This document shows, piece after piece, positions 28,411 to 38,685 of a stretch of DNA of 64,000 nucleotides (position 1 is the first letter of the stretch; each line of letters starts with the position of its first letter). Both the position numbers and the translations under genes were made by a program. The stretch spans positions 248,001 to 312,000 of the forward strand of contig JAQEYU010000002.1 in NCBI GenBank assembly GCA_027692465.1, in the 5' to 3' direction. This DNA is from Enterococcaceae bacterium OF42-14pH9A. GTDB taxonomy: Bacteria > Bacillota > Bacilli > Lactobacillales > Enterococcaceae. The notes beneath the pieces are model-generated. The model was not told the DNA's origin. It did no database searches and worked only from the letters and a program-made list of their open reading frames with translations.

Positions 28411-28448
28411 GATGTGGTTAATTGGAGATGAAGATTTCTCCTCCCACG
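28411..28448 (-). promoter_or_regulatory. L1-type leader motif before rplK
   Basis: CGTGGGAGG ... AACCACATC as before rplA, here enclosing an extra hairpin GGAGAAATCTTC/ATCTCC. Likely the regulatory target by which L1 controls rplK-rplA. Confidence 0.55.
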
Positions 28449-28520
28449 TTGTGAAAACTTGGTGCGCATACGTGCGTGCGCCATGGCAACACAAACAGAC
28501 GTGTCGACACACACCTGAAT

Positions 28521-28548
28521 ATTATAGCACCCTCTATGGGAAATGCAA
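28521..28548 (-). promoter_or_regulatory. rplK promoter
   Basis: TTGCAT (28543-28548) and TATAAT (28521-28526), 16 bp apart on the minus strand, with a TGC extension to the -10. A strong sigma-A site. Confidence 0.8.
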
Positions 28549-28618
28549 GGAATTTTTATCCGTGTTTTCTTCTGTACAGCTTTACGGATTGCCCGCAGTT
28601 TCTTGATATAGCCTACTC

Positions 28619-28668
28619 CAAAAAAGTGGAAAAGCCTGTTTTTTTCGGCTTGCCCACTTTCTTTTATT
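28619..28668 (-). terminator. Terminator of nagB
   Basis: AAAGTGG(GC)AAGCC / GGCTTTTCCACTTT stem with T-rich ends on both strands; on the minus strand it follows the nagB stop by about 35 bp. Confidence 0.75.
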
Positions 28669-28701
28669 CTCAAGTAATCAAGTTATCTGATCCGCCACCT
28701 C

Positions 28702-29493
<792 letters not shown>

Positions 29494-29705
29494 AGGCAAA
29501 CGACTGTCATTTTTTTCAAAACAGGGGTTTATAAAAAAACAAAGTTCAAACTCCTCCCCGTAAATCTTAAAAAAAGCCAAACGCCGAGAAAGCGCCTCTT
29601 TTATTCCGGGATATTTGTGGTAAACTACCTCTGGAATGGTCCCTTTTTTATAAAGCGGCCAACTGAATGACAGCACCGGCCCCGGCCGGATAATGAGGTG
29701 CAGAA

Positions 29706-30371
29706 ATGGATCAATTGAAATACCGCAGTGTTTTTGACATCATCGGGCCCATCATGGTGGGCCCCTCCAGCTCCCATACGGCCGGTGCTGCCCGGATTGG
29801 GAAAGTCGTCCGCTCCATCTTCGGTGAACAACCGGATTCAGTGGATATCTATTTATATGAATCATTTGCGAAAACCTACCGCGGTCACGGCACCGATGTC
29901 GCGCTGGTGGGCGGGCTATTGGGGATGGCTCCGGACGATGCCCGCTTGGCAGATTCCCTGAAGATCGCCTATGAATCCGACATGGAGGTCTTGTTTGTCC
30001 CCCGCAAAGAAAAAGCCGAACACCCCAATTCTGTCAAAATGCTGCTGACTAAGGGCAAGCGTAAAATGACCGTCACCGGAATCTCCATCGGCGGCGGCAA
30101 TATCCAGATCAGCGAGCTCAACGGCTTCAAGATCTCCTTGACGATGGGGACTCCCACTTTCATCACAGTTCACCAGGATGTCCCGGGTATGATTGCCAAA
30201 GTCACCAATATTTTCTCCAATGCCGCAGTGAACATCGGAACAATGACCGTCACGCGGGAATCAAAAGGCGAAAAAGCCATCATGATCATCGAAGTGGACG
30301 AACCCAGACCGGATATCAAAGAACAGCTGCAGCAGTTGGAGCACATCGACAATGTCACTTACTTCGACTGA
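29706..30371 (+). CDS. sdaAB: L-serine dehydratase, beta subunit
   Basis: 221 residues. Beta chain of the iron-sulfur L-serine deaminase, which gives pyruvate and ammonia. FDIIGPIMVGPSSSHTAGAARIG near the N-terminus is diagnostic; residues about 145-220 form an ACT domain (FITVHQDVPGMIAKV), the site of amino acid sensing. GAGGTG precedes the ATG. Followed by sdaAA after 53 bp. Confidence 0.96.
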   Translation: MDQLKYRSVFDIIGPIMVGPSSSHTAGAARIGKVVRSIFGEQPDSVDIYLYESFAKTYRGHGTDVALVGGLLGMAPDDARLADSLKIAYESDMEVLFVPRKEKAEHPNSVKMLLTKGKRKMTVTGISIGGGNIQISELNGFKISLTMGTPTFITVHQDVPGMIAKVTNIFSNAAVNIGTMTVTRESKGEKAIMIIEVDEPRPDIKEQLQQLEHIDNVTYFD

Positions 30372-30424
30372 TTTTACCGCTTTGATCTGTCAACTGCCTA
30401 TCATAAGAGAAGAGGAACCCAACG

Positions 30425-31312
30425 ATGTTTTTATCAATAGCTGAACTGGTGGCTCAAGCCCACGACTATGACAACGTGGCCCAGCTGATGATTGCCACTG
30501 AAATGGAAATGACCGGCCGCAGCGAAGAACAGATTCTGGAGCTGATGGATCGCAATTTGACCGTTATGGAAAACTCTATCGCTGAAGGTGTGGCCGGCGT
30601 CCGTTCGGTCACAGGTTTGACCGGCGGTGACGCCACCAAGCTCAATGACTATCTGGCAGCAGGCGACTTTTTAAGCGGTGACACACTACTGACTGCCGTC
30701 CGCAATGCCATTGCCGTCAATGAAGTCAATGCCAAGATGGGCCTAATCTGTGCCACGCCGACTGCCGGCAGTGCCGGCGTGGTGGCTGGCGTTTTGACCG
30801 CCGTGCGAGAACGGCTGCAGTTGGAGCGCCGCCAACAGCTGGACTTTTTATTTACTGCCGGCGCTTTCGGACTGGTAATTGCCAATAATGCCTCCATCTC
30901 CGGTGCAGAGGGGGGCTGTCAGGCAGAGATAGGTTCAGCCAGTGCTATGGCGGCCGCCGCCTTGGTTTGCGCCAAAGGAGGCACTGCCCATCAAGCCGCC
31001 CAGGCCGTCGCCATCACCCTCAAAAATATGATGGGGCTTATCTGCGATCCCGTCGCCGGCTTAGTGGAAGTTCCCTGTGTCAAACGTAACGCATTGGGTT
31101 CTTCCCAAGCCATCGTTTCGGCGGATATGGCCTTGGCGGGAATCGAAAGTGTGATCCCGCCGGATGAGGTCGTCGCCGCCATGTATCAAGTCGGTCGCCA
31201 AATGCCCAGCATCTTCAAGGAAACAGCAGAAGGCGGTCTGGCCGTCACACCTACTGCCTTGCGCTTGCAAAAAGAAATTTTGGAACGCCAGACCGGAAAT
31301 CCGATTGGATGA
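30425..31312 (+). CDS. sdaAA: L-serine dehydratase, alpha subunit
   Basis: 295 residues. Catalytic chain with the [4Fe-4S] cluster. Conserved stretches: LICATPTAGSAGVVAG, GAFGLVIANNASISGAEGGCQAE, MMGLICDPVAGLVEVPCVKRN; the Cys residues in these are the cluster ligands. A functional link to the Suf operon in the same window is plausible. AGAGGAAC lies nine bases before the ATG. Confidence 0.97.
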   Translation: MFLSIAELVAQAHDYDNVAQLMIATEMEMTGRSEEQILELMDRNLTVMENSIAEGVAGVRSVTGLTGGDATKLNDYLAAGDFLSGDTLLTAVRNAIAVNEVNAKMGLICATPTAGSAGVVAGVLTAVRERLQLERRQQLDFLFTAGAFGLVIANNASISGAEGGCQAEIGSASAMAAAALVCAKGGTAHQAAQAVAITLKNMMGLICDPVAGLVEVPCVKRNALGSSQAIVSADMALAGIESVIPPDEVVAAMYQVGRQMPSIFKETAEGGLAVTPTALRLQKEILERQTGNPIG

Positions 31313-31322
31313 ATCATGAAAC

Positions 31323-31368
31323 GAAAGCAGTAGCCTTCAAAAACTTGAAGGTCACTGCTTTTGTTTAT
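31323..31368 (+). terminator. Terminator of the serine dehydratase operon
   Basis: AAAGCAGT.GCCTTCAA / TTGAAGG.CACTGCTTT stem followed by TGTTTATT. Also usable from the minus strand. Confidence 0.85.
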
Positions 31369-31393
31369 TAGCGGTCATTTCAAAAAAGTTATT

Positions 31394-32272
31394 TTACACT
31401 CCTGCACCGACAGCCCTTTCTTTAGCCAGCGCCAGACAGCCGATAAGTCCGGCATCATCCCCCAAAGCCGGCGTCTTCAAGTAAGCGTCCGGTTTGGGGG
31501 TCACGACATAACCCTTCAGCTTGTCAGTAAAGGCCTGCCTGACCAAGGGCAATAGTTGCGGCTGCTTCATGACACCACCGCCCAAAATGATGAGCTCCGG
31601 CGCGTACATCAGTGTCGTGTTATAGACACATTGGGCAATATAATCTGCTTCAATGTGCCAAAAAGGATCGTCGACAGCCAGCTTCTGCGCTTTTTTTCCC
31701 AGCCGCTTTTCGATAGCCGGTCCGGCAGCCAAGCCTTCCAGACAATCGCCGTGAAAAGAACAGTTGCCTTGATACGTATCCTCCTGGTGGCGCTGCAATA
31801 ACATATGCCCCATCTCCGGATGACTGAACCCTTCCACAAAGCGGCCATCAAGCACAGCCCCGCCGCCGACCCCGGTGCCGATCGTATAATAAACCACACT
31901 TTTAAGGCCCCGGCCGTGACCGGCGACATACTCGCCAAAGCAGGCTGCATTGACATCTGTCGTCCAAGCGATCGGCAGCCCCAGAGCCCCCTTCAACGTG
32001 CCGACAAAGTCATAGTGCTGCCAAGCCGACTTGGGCGTAGTAGTGATCCGGCCATAAGTGGGGGAATCCTTTTGTACGTCGATTGGACCAAAAGAGCCGA
32101 CCCCAATTGCTGCTAACTTTCCCTGATATGCTTTAAAAAACGCCAGCACCTGTGCCATGGTCTCTTTTGGAGTGGTCGTCGGAAAACTGATCCGCTCCAC
32201 TAAATTCAACTCTTCATCACTGACACCGCAGACAAATTTCGTCCCGCCGGCTTCGATTCCGCCATAATACAT
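31394..32272 (-). CDS. scrK: ROK family fructokinase
   Basis: 292 residues. Phosphorylates fructose released by the GH32 enzymes. ATP motif GGIEAGGTKFVCG, GVGSFGPIDV, TIGTGVGGGAVLDG, and the ROK zinc site: HPEMGHM, then CSFHGDCLEGLAAG. ATG 32272 preferred because AAAGGA lies nine bases ahead; an ATG three codons earlier abuts that site. Last gene of the sugar cluster, 15 bp after the exported hydrolase. Confidence 0.93.
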   Translation of the reverse strand: MYYGGIEAGGTKFVCGVSDEELNLVERISFPTTTPKETMAQVLAFFKAYQGKLAAIGVGSFGPIDVQKDSPTYGRITTTPKSAWQHYDFVGTLKGALGLPIAWTTDVNAACFGEYVAGHGRGLKSVVYYTIGTGVGGGAVLDGRFVEGFSHPEMGHMLLQRHQEDTYQGNCSFHGDCLEGLAAGPAIEKRLGKKAQKLAVDDPFWHIEADYIAQCVYNTTLMYAPELIILGGGVMKQPQLLPLVRQAFTDKLKGYVVTPKPDAYLKTPALGDDAGLIGCLALAKERAVGAGV

Positions 32273-32287
32273 AATCTTCATTCCTTT

Positions 32288-33667
32288 CTAATTGCTGCGA
32301 CGAATCACCAATGGCTGGGTCCGCGCAGAGTAGATCCGATTTGATAAGGCTCGCCCCTGATAGTACAACTGCAGGATTTCGCCTTCTTTGACAATAGTCA
32401 GTGGCAGCTTCTGATCAACCGTTGGCGGCAGTGGCATCTCCGTAACAGGCTTACTATCAGTGATTTCCTCTTCAAACGTGTTGTAATACGCCATCTGACC
32501 GCCCTTGCGATCGACTATCAGATGGTTGGTTTTTCCGAAGCTGAGGGACAGCTTTTCGATTTTTCCGGCAGCTAAATCCAACGTATACGAACTGGACGCT
32601 TCGGCAGGGATCACGATCCCCTCACCGGCCGCTGCCAGTCTCGGATCATCGGCGGCCAGTGTTTCGACCTTGCTGCCTAAGAGCAGATCCGGACAAGCCG
32701 CTAAGCTTCCTGCCGCTCCGGTACTTAAACGATGCCAGGCCAGATTCCCCGCCCAATTGTAGGCAAAGTTATCATCAGAACGCTCTTTTGTGGGGATCCA
32801 ACCCACGAGATACAGCTGTTCATTCATAATTACCAGTCGCCCGGCATAAAAACCGGCATCATCCACATGATCCGGCTGATCTGCAGGTGCTGTGAAGGGA
32901 CCGGTGACTTTCTCTGCCACCCGATAGTGGACGACCCGCTTGTCCCATTGATCAGAAAACGCTAAGTACCAGCGATCCTCAAAATTCACCAGAGAAGGAC
33001 ACTCAAGGTTGGAGTCGTTTCCAAAATCATTAACAAAAAAGACGCCCTGATCCTCCCAGTTCTTCAAATCACGGGAAACGTATTTAGCAATCACGCCGGT
33101 TTTCTTTTGACGAGTCGTGATCAGCATCCAATACTCCTCGCTTCCCGGAATGCGCATCACAAAGGGATCTCTGAAATCATCGGCTTCATAATCAGCGCCG
33201 GCAAAAAACGTGTCCTCCGGTATCTTCTGCCACGTTTTGCCATCCCGACTGACCGCATGCATGATCCGCTCTTTGGGTGACAACTCGCCGTTATGAGCAG
33301 TATAAAAACAGTGGTAGCCGCCTGCTGGATCTTGGATCACGGTCCCGGTCCCCAGCGCCCGCTCGGGATCCTCAGCCTCGTTCACATAAGGCAAGACCTC
33401 GCTGTAATAGGTATACTCACTAAAATTTTCCGTGGTCAACAGGCTAAAGGGGTGAAACCCCACCGCTTCGTCCCGCTGATCTTCCAAATAGTAAATTGTC
33501 ATTTTTTCACCGTCAAAATAAGGCATCGGATCGCCGGCAAATGTTTCGCTGCTGCGGGGAAAGCGGCTGACGATTCTTTCACCGGCCGACGCCCCTTGCA
33601 GCCAGAGACTGCCAACCAAAATCCTACCTGCAAGCAGCGGCAGTGCCCAAAACCAGATCTTTTTCAT
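32288..33667 (-). CDS. Exported GH32-like glycoside hydrolase (levanase/fructanase-like)
   Basis: 459 residues. Hydrophobic N-terminus (residues 3-28) ending GASA is a signal peptide or anchor. The catalytic core is a five-bladed propeller of the GH32/GH43 clan: the nucleophile Asp candidate in GDPMPYFDG (about 47), DDFRDPFV (RDP motif, about 170) and LECPSLV (acid/base Glu, about 225), followed by a beta-sandwich. It would cut fructans or related beta-linked sugars outside the cell. ATG 33667 has GGGAGG about nine bases ahead; longer frames upstream are not family-like. Differs from the cytoplasmic GH32 at 35502 in lacking WINDPNG. Confidence 0.8.
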   Translation of the reverse strand: MKKIWFWALPLLAGRILVGSLWLQGASAGERIVSRFPRSSETFAGDPMPYFDGEKMTIYYLEDQRDEAVGFHPFSLLTTENFSEYTYYSEVLPYVNEAEDPERALGTGTVIQDPAGGYHCFYTAHNGELSPKERIMHAVSRDGKTWQKIPEDTFFAGADYEADDFRDPFVMRIPGSEEYWMLITTRQKKTGVIAKYVSRDLKNWEDQGVFFVNDFGNDSNLECPSLVNFEDRWYLAFSDQWDKRVVHYRVAEKVTGPFTAPADQPDHVDDAGFYAGRLVIMNEQLYLVGWIPTKERSDDNFAYNWAGNLAWHRLSTGAAGSLAACPDLLLGSKVETLAADDPRLAAAGEGIVIPAEASSSYTLDLAAGKIEKLSLSFGKTNHLIVDRKGGQMAYYNTFEEEITDSKPVTEMPLPPTVDQKLPLTIVKEGEILQLYYQGRALSNRIYSARTQPLVIRRSN

Positions 33668-33817
33668 CTTGCTTTTCCTCCCTGTATTTCTCATCAAGCG
33701 CAAAAGCTTCCTGTCCTTTGTTTTAGGCGAACAGACAGCCACGCTTTTGCATTCGCGGTTTCTTTCAAAAAAAGGGAAACCTGCGCGGCAGCTGCCACTT
33801 CGGTCTCCCACAAATCC

Positions 33818-34792
33818 TCAAACAGGTTTCGTTGTACCACCCTCACCGAAATGAACCGGCAGCACTGTGCGCTTTTCCACCTGTTGGCCATTGATGACAG
33901 CCAATAATTTAGCCACAGCTTCTTCGGCCATCAATTGCAGCGGCTGAACGATGGTCGAAACCAGGTAGCCGCCGCCTGCTCGCAACTGTTGGCCGTCAAA
34001 GCCGATCACTTGGATATCTTCTGGCACTTGCCGTCCCAGTTTTTGGACCACCGCTATCACATCCAGTGCCATGGAATCATTAATCGTAAAGATCCCGTCG
34101 ATATCCGGATGGGCCTGCAAAAATTCGGCGACTCGTTCCGGTACGTTTTCCAACGGCTCCAACATATCCAATACCACACAGGGCAGCCCCAGTTCCCGAC
34201 ACTCGATCTCAAAATACTTGCGCCGGCTCTTGGTCTCGTTGGGCGTTTCCTGATAGCCGCCGATATATGCCACTTTGCGACAGTCGCGGCGAAACAGCTC
34301 ATTGGCCGCCAGTCGTCCGCCGGCAGAATTGTCCGCCGTCACATAGATGACTTCTTCTGTGAAATAACGATCGATGCTGACAAAAGGCAGATTGCTGGAA
34401 ATGTATTCATCGATATCTGAATAGGTGATGCCGATAATCCCGTCTACTTTATTTTGGGTCACCATCTGAATATATTCCTGTTCTTTTTCGCTATTACCGT
34501 TGGAATTGCAAAGATACAATTTGTAGCGCTGCCGCTCCAGAGCGGTTTCAACGTGAAAGGCAAATTCGCCAAAATAAGGATGCCAGACACTCGGTAGAAT
34601 CAACGCTACGGTATTGGTCCGGTTCATTTTCAAACCCCGGGCATAAAAGTCCGGCTGATAAGCCAGCTCCTGCATGGCGGCCTCCACCTTTTGCCGAGTG
34701 GCGGCTTTTACTGAGCCGTTATTCAAGACGCGGGAAACAGTCCCGACGCCGACCCCGGCCAGTTTAGCGACATCCTTCATCGTTGCTTTCAT
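33818..34792 (-). CDS. LacI family transcriptional regulator
   Basis: 324 residues. Helix-turn-helix MKDVAKLAGVGVGTVSRVLN with hinge helix up to about residue 60, then a sugar-binding periplasmic-type domain (VDGIIGITYSD, DNSAGGRLAANELF, GIFTINDSMALDVI, IQVIGFDGQQL). Expected to bind the GGAAACGTTTCC palindromes at 40593 and 40647 in front of the transporter genes; this is inferred from the match with LacI-type operators and gene context. Family 2 repeat copy B sits directly upstream. Confidence 0.93.
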   Translation of the reverse strand: MKATMKDVAKLAGVGVGTVSRVLNNGSVKAATRQKVEAAMQELAYQPDFYARGLKMNRTNTVALILPSVWHPYFGEFAFHVETALERQRYKLYLCNSNGNSEKEQEYIQMVTQNKVDGIIGITYSDIDEYISSNLPFVSIDRYFTEEVIYVTADNSAGGRLAANELFRRDCRKVAYIGGYQETPNETKSRRKYFEIECRELGLPCVVLDMLEPLENVPERVAEFLQAHPDIDGIFTINDSMALDVIAVVQKLGRQVPEDIQVIGFDGQQLRAGGGYLVSTIVQPLQLMAEEAVAKLLAVINGQQVEKRTVLPVHFGEGGTTKPV

Positions 34793-34822
34793 CCTGATCC
34801 CTCACCTTTCTGCTCTTCGTCC

Positions 34823-34828
34823 AGTATA
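34823..34828 (-). promoter_or_regulatory. -10 element of the lacI-type gene
   Basis: TATACT on the minus strand 31 bp before the ATG. The matching -35 position (34846-34851) falls on the edge of repeat copy B and its target duplication and is a poor hexamer. Confidence 0.4.
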
Positions 34829-34852
34829 GTGAACTTTTACGAAAAATACTAC

Positions 34853-35370
34853 CGGTATATCCGGACAGAAATCAAAACAATTTGTTCAAAGACTCCAGAG
34901 CCAGCTGACATGTCAATCATCGTGGTGCACGGTCGGTTTCAACCTCAGCAAGCTTAGCTGCAAGTTCAACTTGGCGCTTTCTGCCTTAGGTGAATTGTAC
35001 CAGCTGACCAAATGGAGGGTGGCTTCTCACATTCCCTTGGAAGTGTGCACTACGATGCTGTCATGCGCTGTCTCTTCCATCTTCTCAGCGGGATACATCC
35101 AGAAAAGTTTCAGAAGGCTCGGAGATTGACCCCGGCGTACAGTTTTACCGTTTGAGTGAATTACTGACAGTTCGCTGCTGATTTGAAAAATCGGCGGCGT
35201 TACTGTCAGTTTGAAGTCAATAGGCCCAAGACAATGAGAAATTTCCGCTGCCTTTAAGTGGAATTTCTCGTTGGCTTCGGCCGGCGGCTGTACGCCGGGG
35301 TCAGATCGGAGAGCCTTCTGAAACTTTTCGACACTCGGCCGATTACTTCAATTCCAGTCCGGATGAAATA
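34853..35370 (-). repeat. Family 2 non-autonomous repeat, copy B (518 bp), inverted to copy A
   Basis: The reverse complement matches copy A (3533-4108) closely through most of its length, with a shorter 3' part. CTAC flanks both ends (34849-34852, 35371-35374), read as a 4-bp target duplication. It separates the cytoplasmic GH32 gene from the LacI-type gene and carries no gene of its own. Confidence 0.8.
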
Positions 35371-35501
35371 CTACCGTGTTTTCAGTGGCAAAGATACCGG
35401 GACAGATCAAAAAGTTTTTGCTAACTTTTCAACGTTTTATCGATTGCTTTAGAAACGCTCCAGATGAAGTACCGGGAGTGGCATTTTCTCAAAAAGTACG
35501 G
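35371..35501. other. Intergenic, 3' flank of the GH32 gene
   Basis: 131 bp between repeat copy B and the stop of the sucrose hydrolase gene. Nothing recognised. Confidence 0.4.
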
Positions 35502-36989
35502 TCAACTGAGGACTTTCGCTGTCTCGAAAGCATTCACGACGGTTTCTCCCACGGACTTAAATAGGATATCCCGCCCTTTTTCCAGCTCGTAAAAAGTAGC
35601 AGTCATTACCTGAGAACCGTTGATAAAAATTTCCACTGAGCTGGTATCTCGGAAGACTTCCAAAACCAGCTGCCCATCCACCAACGGCACATGAACTTTT
35701 CTGGCATTCAGCGGTTCGGCTTCACTGCCAATCAAAGGGCGGCCAAAGCCCCGGCGGTCCAGGCAAAAAGTCTGGGCAAAGACATCATAGTTCAGCTGCA
35801 GCGCTTCTTTTTGACTGCGCATCAGTTGGATGGTGAAGGCTTCGGCTTGGGAAAGATCGGCCACTAAATGCAAGTAACAAGTTTCCTCCATCACATTGCG
35901 AAAGACGACGGGCCGATCAGTCACACGAATATTTTCCGATCCCTGCTGATAGACCAGTCTACTGTAAACTGTGGAGACCGGCTTTTGGATCAAGCGGTCT
36001 TTTTTCACCCGCAATTCTCGTGGCAGCGTCATGGAACCGGCCCAATGATGCCCCAGATCATGGGTTGGCAAGGTCCGATGCCACATCTGCATCCAAGCTA
36101 CCAGCAACCGCCGCCCTTGTTCATCCTGCATGGTTTGCGGCGCATAAAAGTCCAAGCCAAAATCCAGCTCATGATAATTAGCCACCGTCAACTTGCCGGC
36201 ATGCCAATCCATCTCGCCGATAAAGGCAACCGTCGAACTGATATTGTGATAAGACAGCCCGTCTTTTTCCATCTGGATAGGCGACATGATCAGTACATCA
36301 CGACCATCCAGCGCAAAGAGATCTGGGCATTCCCACATGACACCTTGATTTTTCTGTCCTTCCAATAAGACAGAGAAAAAGTCCCATTTAAAGAGGTCCG
36401 GCGACTTGAACAACAGGATGCGCCCCCGCTCATCCACCGTTTTGGTAGCTACCACCATATAATAGCTGTCTTCATGCCGGAAAACTTTTGGATCTCGAAA
36501 ATCCTGAATAAAACCATGCTCGCTCAACTCTTTTTTGCCCACAACAGGATTACCGGCAAATTTTGTAAAACGGATTCCATCTTCTGATACTGCCAAGCAT
36601 TGCTGCTGATGCATCACCCCGTCGATTTCCTGACAGCCGGTGTAAACCAGAAACAGCTTGCCGTCTTTTTCGATGGCACTGCCGGAAAAGCAACCGCCGC
36701 TGTCATAGGGCTGATCCGGCGCCAGGGCTTCCGGCAGATGTTCCCAGCTGATCAGATCACGGCTGCGGGCATGTCCCCAGTGCATCGGCCCCCATTGACT
36801 GTCGTAGGGATAATGCTGATAAAACAGATGATAGTACCCTTGATAAAAAACAAAACCGTTGGGGTCGTTGATCCAGCCCACCGGCGCCATCAAGTGATAG
36901 CGCTGGCGGTAGCGGGGATCGACCTTTCCTTGCATCATTTCAATAAAACGGTCGGCCTTCTCCAAGACGCCGCGTTCATCAACCAACAT
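35502..36989 (-). CDS. scrB: GH32 beta-fructofuranosidase (sucrose-6-phosphate hydrolase type)
   Basis: 495 residues without signal peptide, so cytoplasmic. Catalytic triad of the family: WINDPNGFVFY (nucleophile Asp, about 42), QDFRDPKVF (about 160) and MWECPDLF (acid/base Glu, about 216); sucrose-binding GHWAGSMTLPRELRV-type segment; C-terminal beta-sandwich. Cleaves imported sucrose or fructo-oligosaccharides. The start directly follows the stop of the binding protein gene (36990), so they are coupled. No PTS permease is near, so the substrate is probably non-phosphorylated. Confidence 0.92.
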   Translation of the reverse strand: MLVDERGVLEKADRFIEMMQGKVDPRYRQRYHLMAPVGWINDPNGFVFYQGYYHLFYQHYPYDSQWGPMHWGHARSRDLISWEHLPEALAPDQPYDSGGCFSGSAIEKDGKLFLVYTGCQEIDGVMHQQQCLAVSEDGIRFTKFAGNPVVGKKELSEHGFIQDFRDPKVFRHEDSYYMVVATKTVDERGRILLFKSPDLFKWDFFSVLLEGQKNQGVMWECPDLFALDGRDVLIMSPIQMEKDGLSYHNISSTVAFIGEMDWHAGKLTVANYHELDFGLDFYAPQTMQDEQGRRLLVAWMQMWHRTLPTHDLGHHWAGSMTLPRELRVKKDRLIQKPVSTVYSRLVYQQGSENIRVTDRPVVFRNVMEETCYLHLVADLSQAEAFTIQLMRSQKEALQLNYDVFAQTFCLDRRGFGRPLIGSEAEPLNARKVHVPLVDGQLVLEVFRDTSSVEIFINGSQVMTATFYELEKGRDILFKSVGETVVNAFETAKVLS

Positions 36990-38603
36990 TTATTGTGCTC
37001 CTTCCACGAAGGTATCATAACCTTCCTGTTTAATCTGGATCCATTCATCGATCCCTACCCGCTTCAATTCCGCCAGATAGTCGTTCCATTCGTCATCAAT
37101 CTTGCCGCCGGTGATCCATTCCGCCCGTTTGCGGTAAATGTAATCCCACATGTCGGTCTCGATTTTGGCCAGGCGGTCCGTCTGTTCCTTTGCTAAAAAG
37201 ACTTTGGGATAGTTGCTTTCCTCAGTGATATAAGGCAGATACGTCTCATGCATCAGATCCAAGCGCCACTTGGCATCATCCGGCATGGTAGTCACTGTAT
37301 CGTAGTAAGAATCCAAAACTGCCAGCGGTCCGGCCGCTTCTGTTTTTTGCCGCAGCTCTCCCGGTGCTTCACCCTCTAACGGCAGATGTTTCAGCATCCC
37401 GTCTTTTAACTCAAAAATATTGGCCTGCTCGGTGTCCCCATATGTGCCCCAGTTATTTTGCACCGACTGTAACGGTTCGTACATCTTATCTACCCATTTA
37501 GCGGTCAGTTCGAGGTTTTTGTTGGCACTGGTGATCACGAAACGATCCCGGGAAAAGCCCATGCCGTTGGTGCGGGTCACATGTTTCGTGCCATCAGGTC
37601 CTGCCAAGACCGGCAGTACATCGTAACTGTCATTGTCGCCGGTGATATTGGCTTTGTCCCAAGTGAAATAGACCCCGTATTTGTGCTCTTTCCCCTTGGC
37701 TACATAAGTGTTCCAGTCTTGTTCAAAGGCTTCGTTGTCGATCAAGCCTTTTTGATACATTTCGTTCAGGTATTTCACAGCGTTTTTATAGCCGTCTTTG
37801 TCGGCAGTAAATTGAACCTTCCCGTCATTATCAACAATCAAGTGATCATCATTGTCCCCTTCACCGAAAGCACCGAAAATATATTTCATGTCTTCGTTGC
37901 CCCCGTCATTGATGAAGCTGAAGGGAATCTCATCTGCTTCACCATTGCCGTTAGGATCCTGGCTCTTAAAGGCTTCCAGCACCGTCATCAGCTCGTCTGT
38001 CGTTTGAGGCATCGCAAGCCCCAGCTTTTCCAACCACTCCGTATTGATCCAGGCCATGCAGTTGACCGTATGGATGGATTCTTTGCCCTGTCCCAGCTCT
38101 TCAATCCATGGAAAGGAATAGATATGGCCGTCAGGAGCTGTGGATAATTGGCGGTACTCAGGGTTTTCATCAAAAATCTTTTTCAGATTGGGCATGTGCT
38201 CATCGATCAAATCCTCCACCGGTACGATCACGCCGCTTTCGGCCCAGTTCAACAGATCATAATCCCCGGCACCGGCATTGAAAATGGCATCCGGCAAATC
38301 ACCACTGGCAATGTCCAGGTTGCGCTTTTCGGCAAAATCCGTGTTGTAGTTGGTCCAGTCGATATGCAAATTGGTATCTTCTTCCAAACGCTTGAAGATC
38401 AGCTTGTCATTGGGATCTTTAGGAGCCGATGCTGCGCCTTGCGAAATCATCTTCAAGGAAACTTTTTCCTTCAGAGGGAAGTTGACCTTTTCCAACTCAT
38501 AATCAGGGCTGGACTTGGCTTTATCAGCCGCAGAACCGGAACAGGCCCCTAAAAGCAGTGCAGATGACAACAAGATCGGAACAAACCATTTTTTTGATTT
38601 CAT
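36990..38603 (-). CDS. ABC transporter substrate-binding lipoprotein
   Basis: 537 residues. Lipobox LLGACSGS at residues 17-24. Family of large binding proteins (LipO/LplA/YtcQ-like) that serve oligosaccharide importers with two permeases and a shared ATPase. Segments WTNYNTDFAEKRNLDIASGDLPD and NGNGEADEIPFSF, a calcium-site-like stretch, are usual. With its neighbours it is inferred to take up fructan-derived oligosaccharides or sucrose. Confidence 0.9.
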   Translation of the reverse strand: MKSKKWFVPILLSSALLLGACSGSAADKAKSSPDYELEKVNFPLKEKVSLKMISQGAASAPKDPNDKLIFKRLEEDTNLHIDWTNYNTDFAEKRNLDIASGDLPDAIFNAGAGDYDLLNWAESGVIVPVEDLIDEHMPNLKKIFDENPEYRQLSTAPDGHIYSFPWIEELGQGKESIHTVNCMAWINTEWLEKLGLAMPQTTDELMTVLEAFKSQDPNGNGEADEIPFSFINDGGNEDMKYIFGAFGEGDNDDHLIVDNDGKVQFTADKDGYKNAVKYLNEMYQKGLIDNEAFEQDWNTYVAKGKEHKYGVYFTWDKANITGDNDSYDVLPVLAGPDGTKHVTRTNGMGFSRDRFVITSANKNLELTAKWVDKMYEPLQSVQNNWGTYGDTEQANIFELKDGMLKHLPLEGEAPGELRQKTEAAGPLAVLDSYYDTVTTMPDDAKWRLDLMHETYLPYITEESNYPKVFLAKEQTDRLAKIETDMWDYIYRKRAEWITGGKIDDEWNDYLAELKRVGIDEWIQIKQEGYDTFVEGAQ

Positions 38604-38685
38604 GTGAAATTCTCCTTTTTATATGAATGTTAAGCCGTGTCGGAACACGTCTTGATTGAACAAAATCAGTTGCAATCCGGCAAAA

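Noticed and set aside
35258..35452. Small frame running out of repeat copy B
   Set aside because: Begins inside the repeat and has no supporting signals; likely chance.
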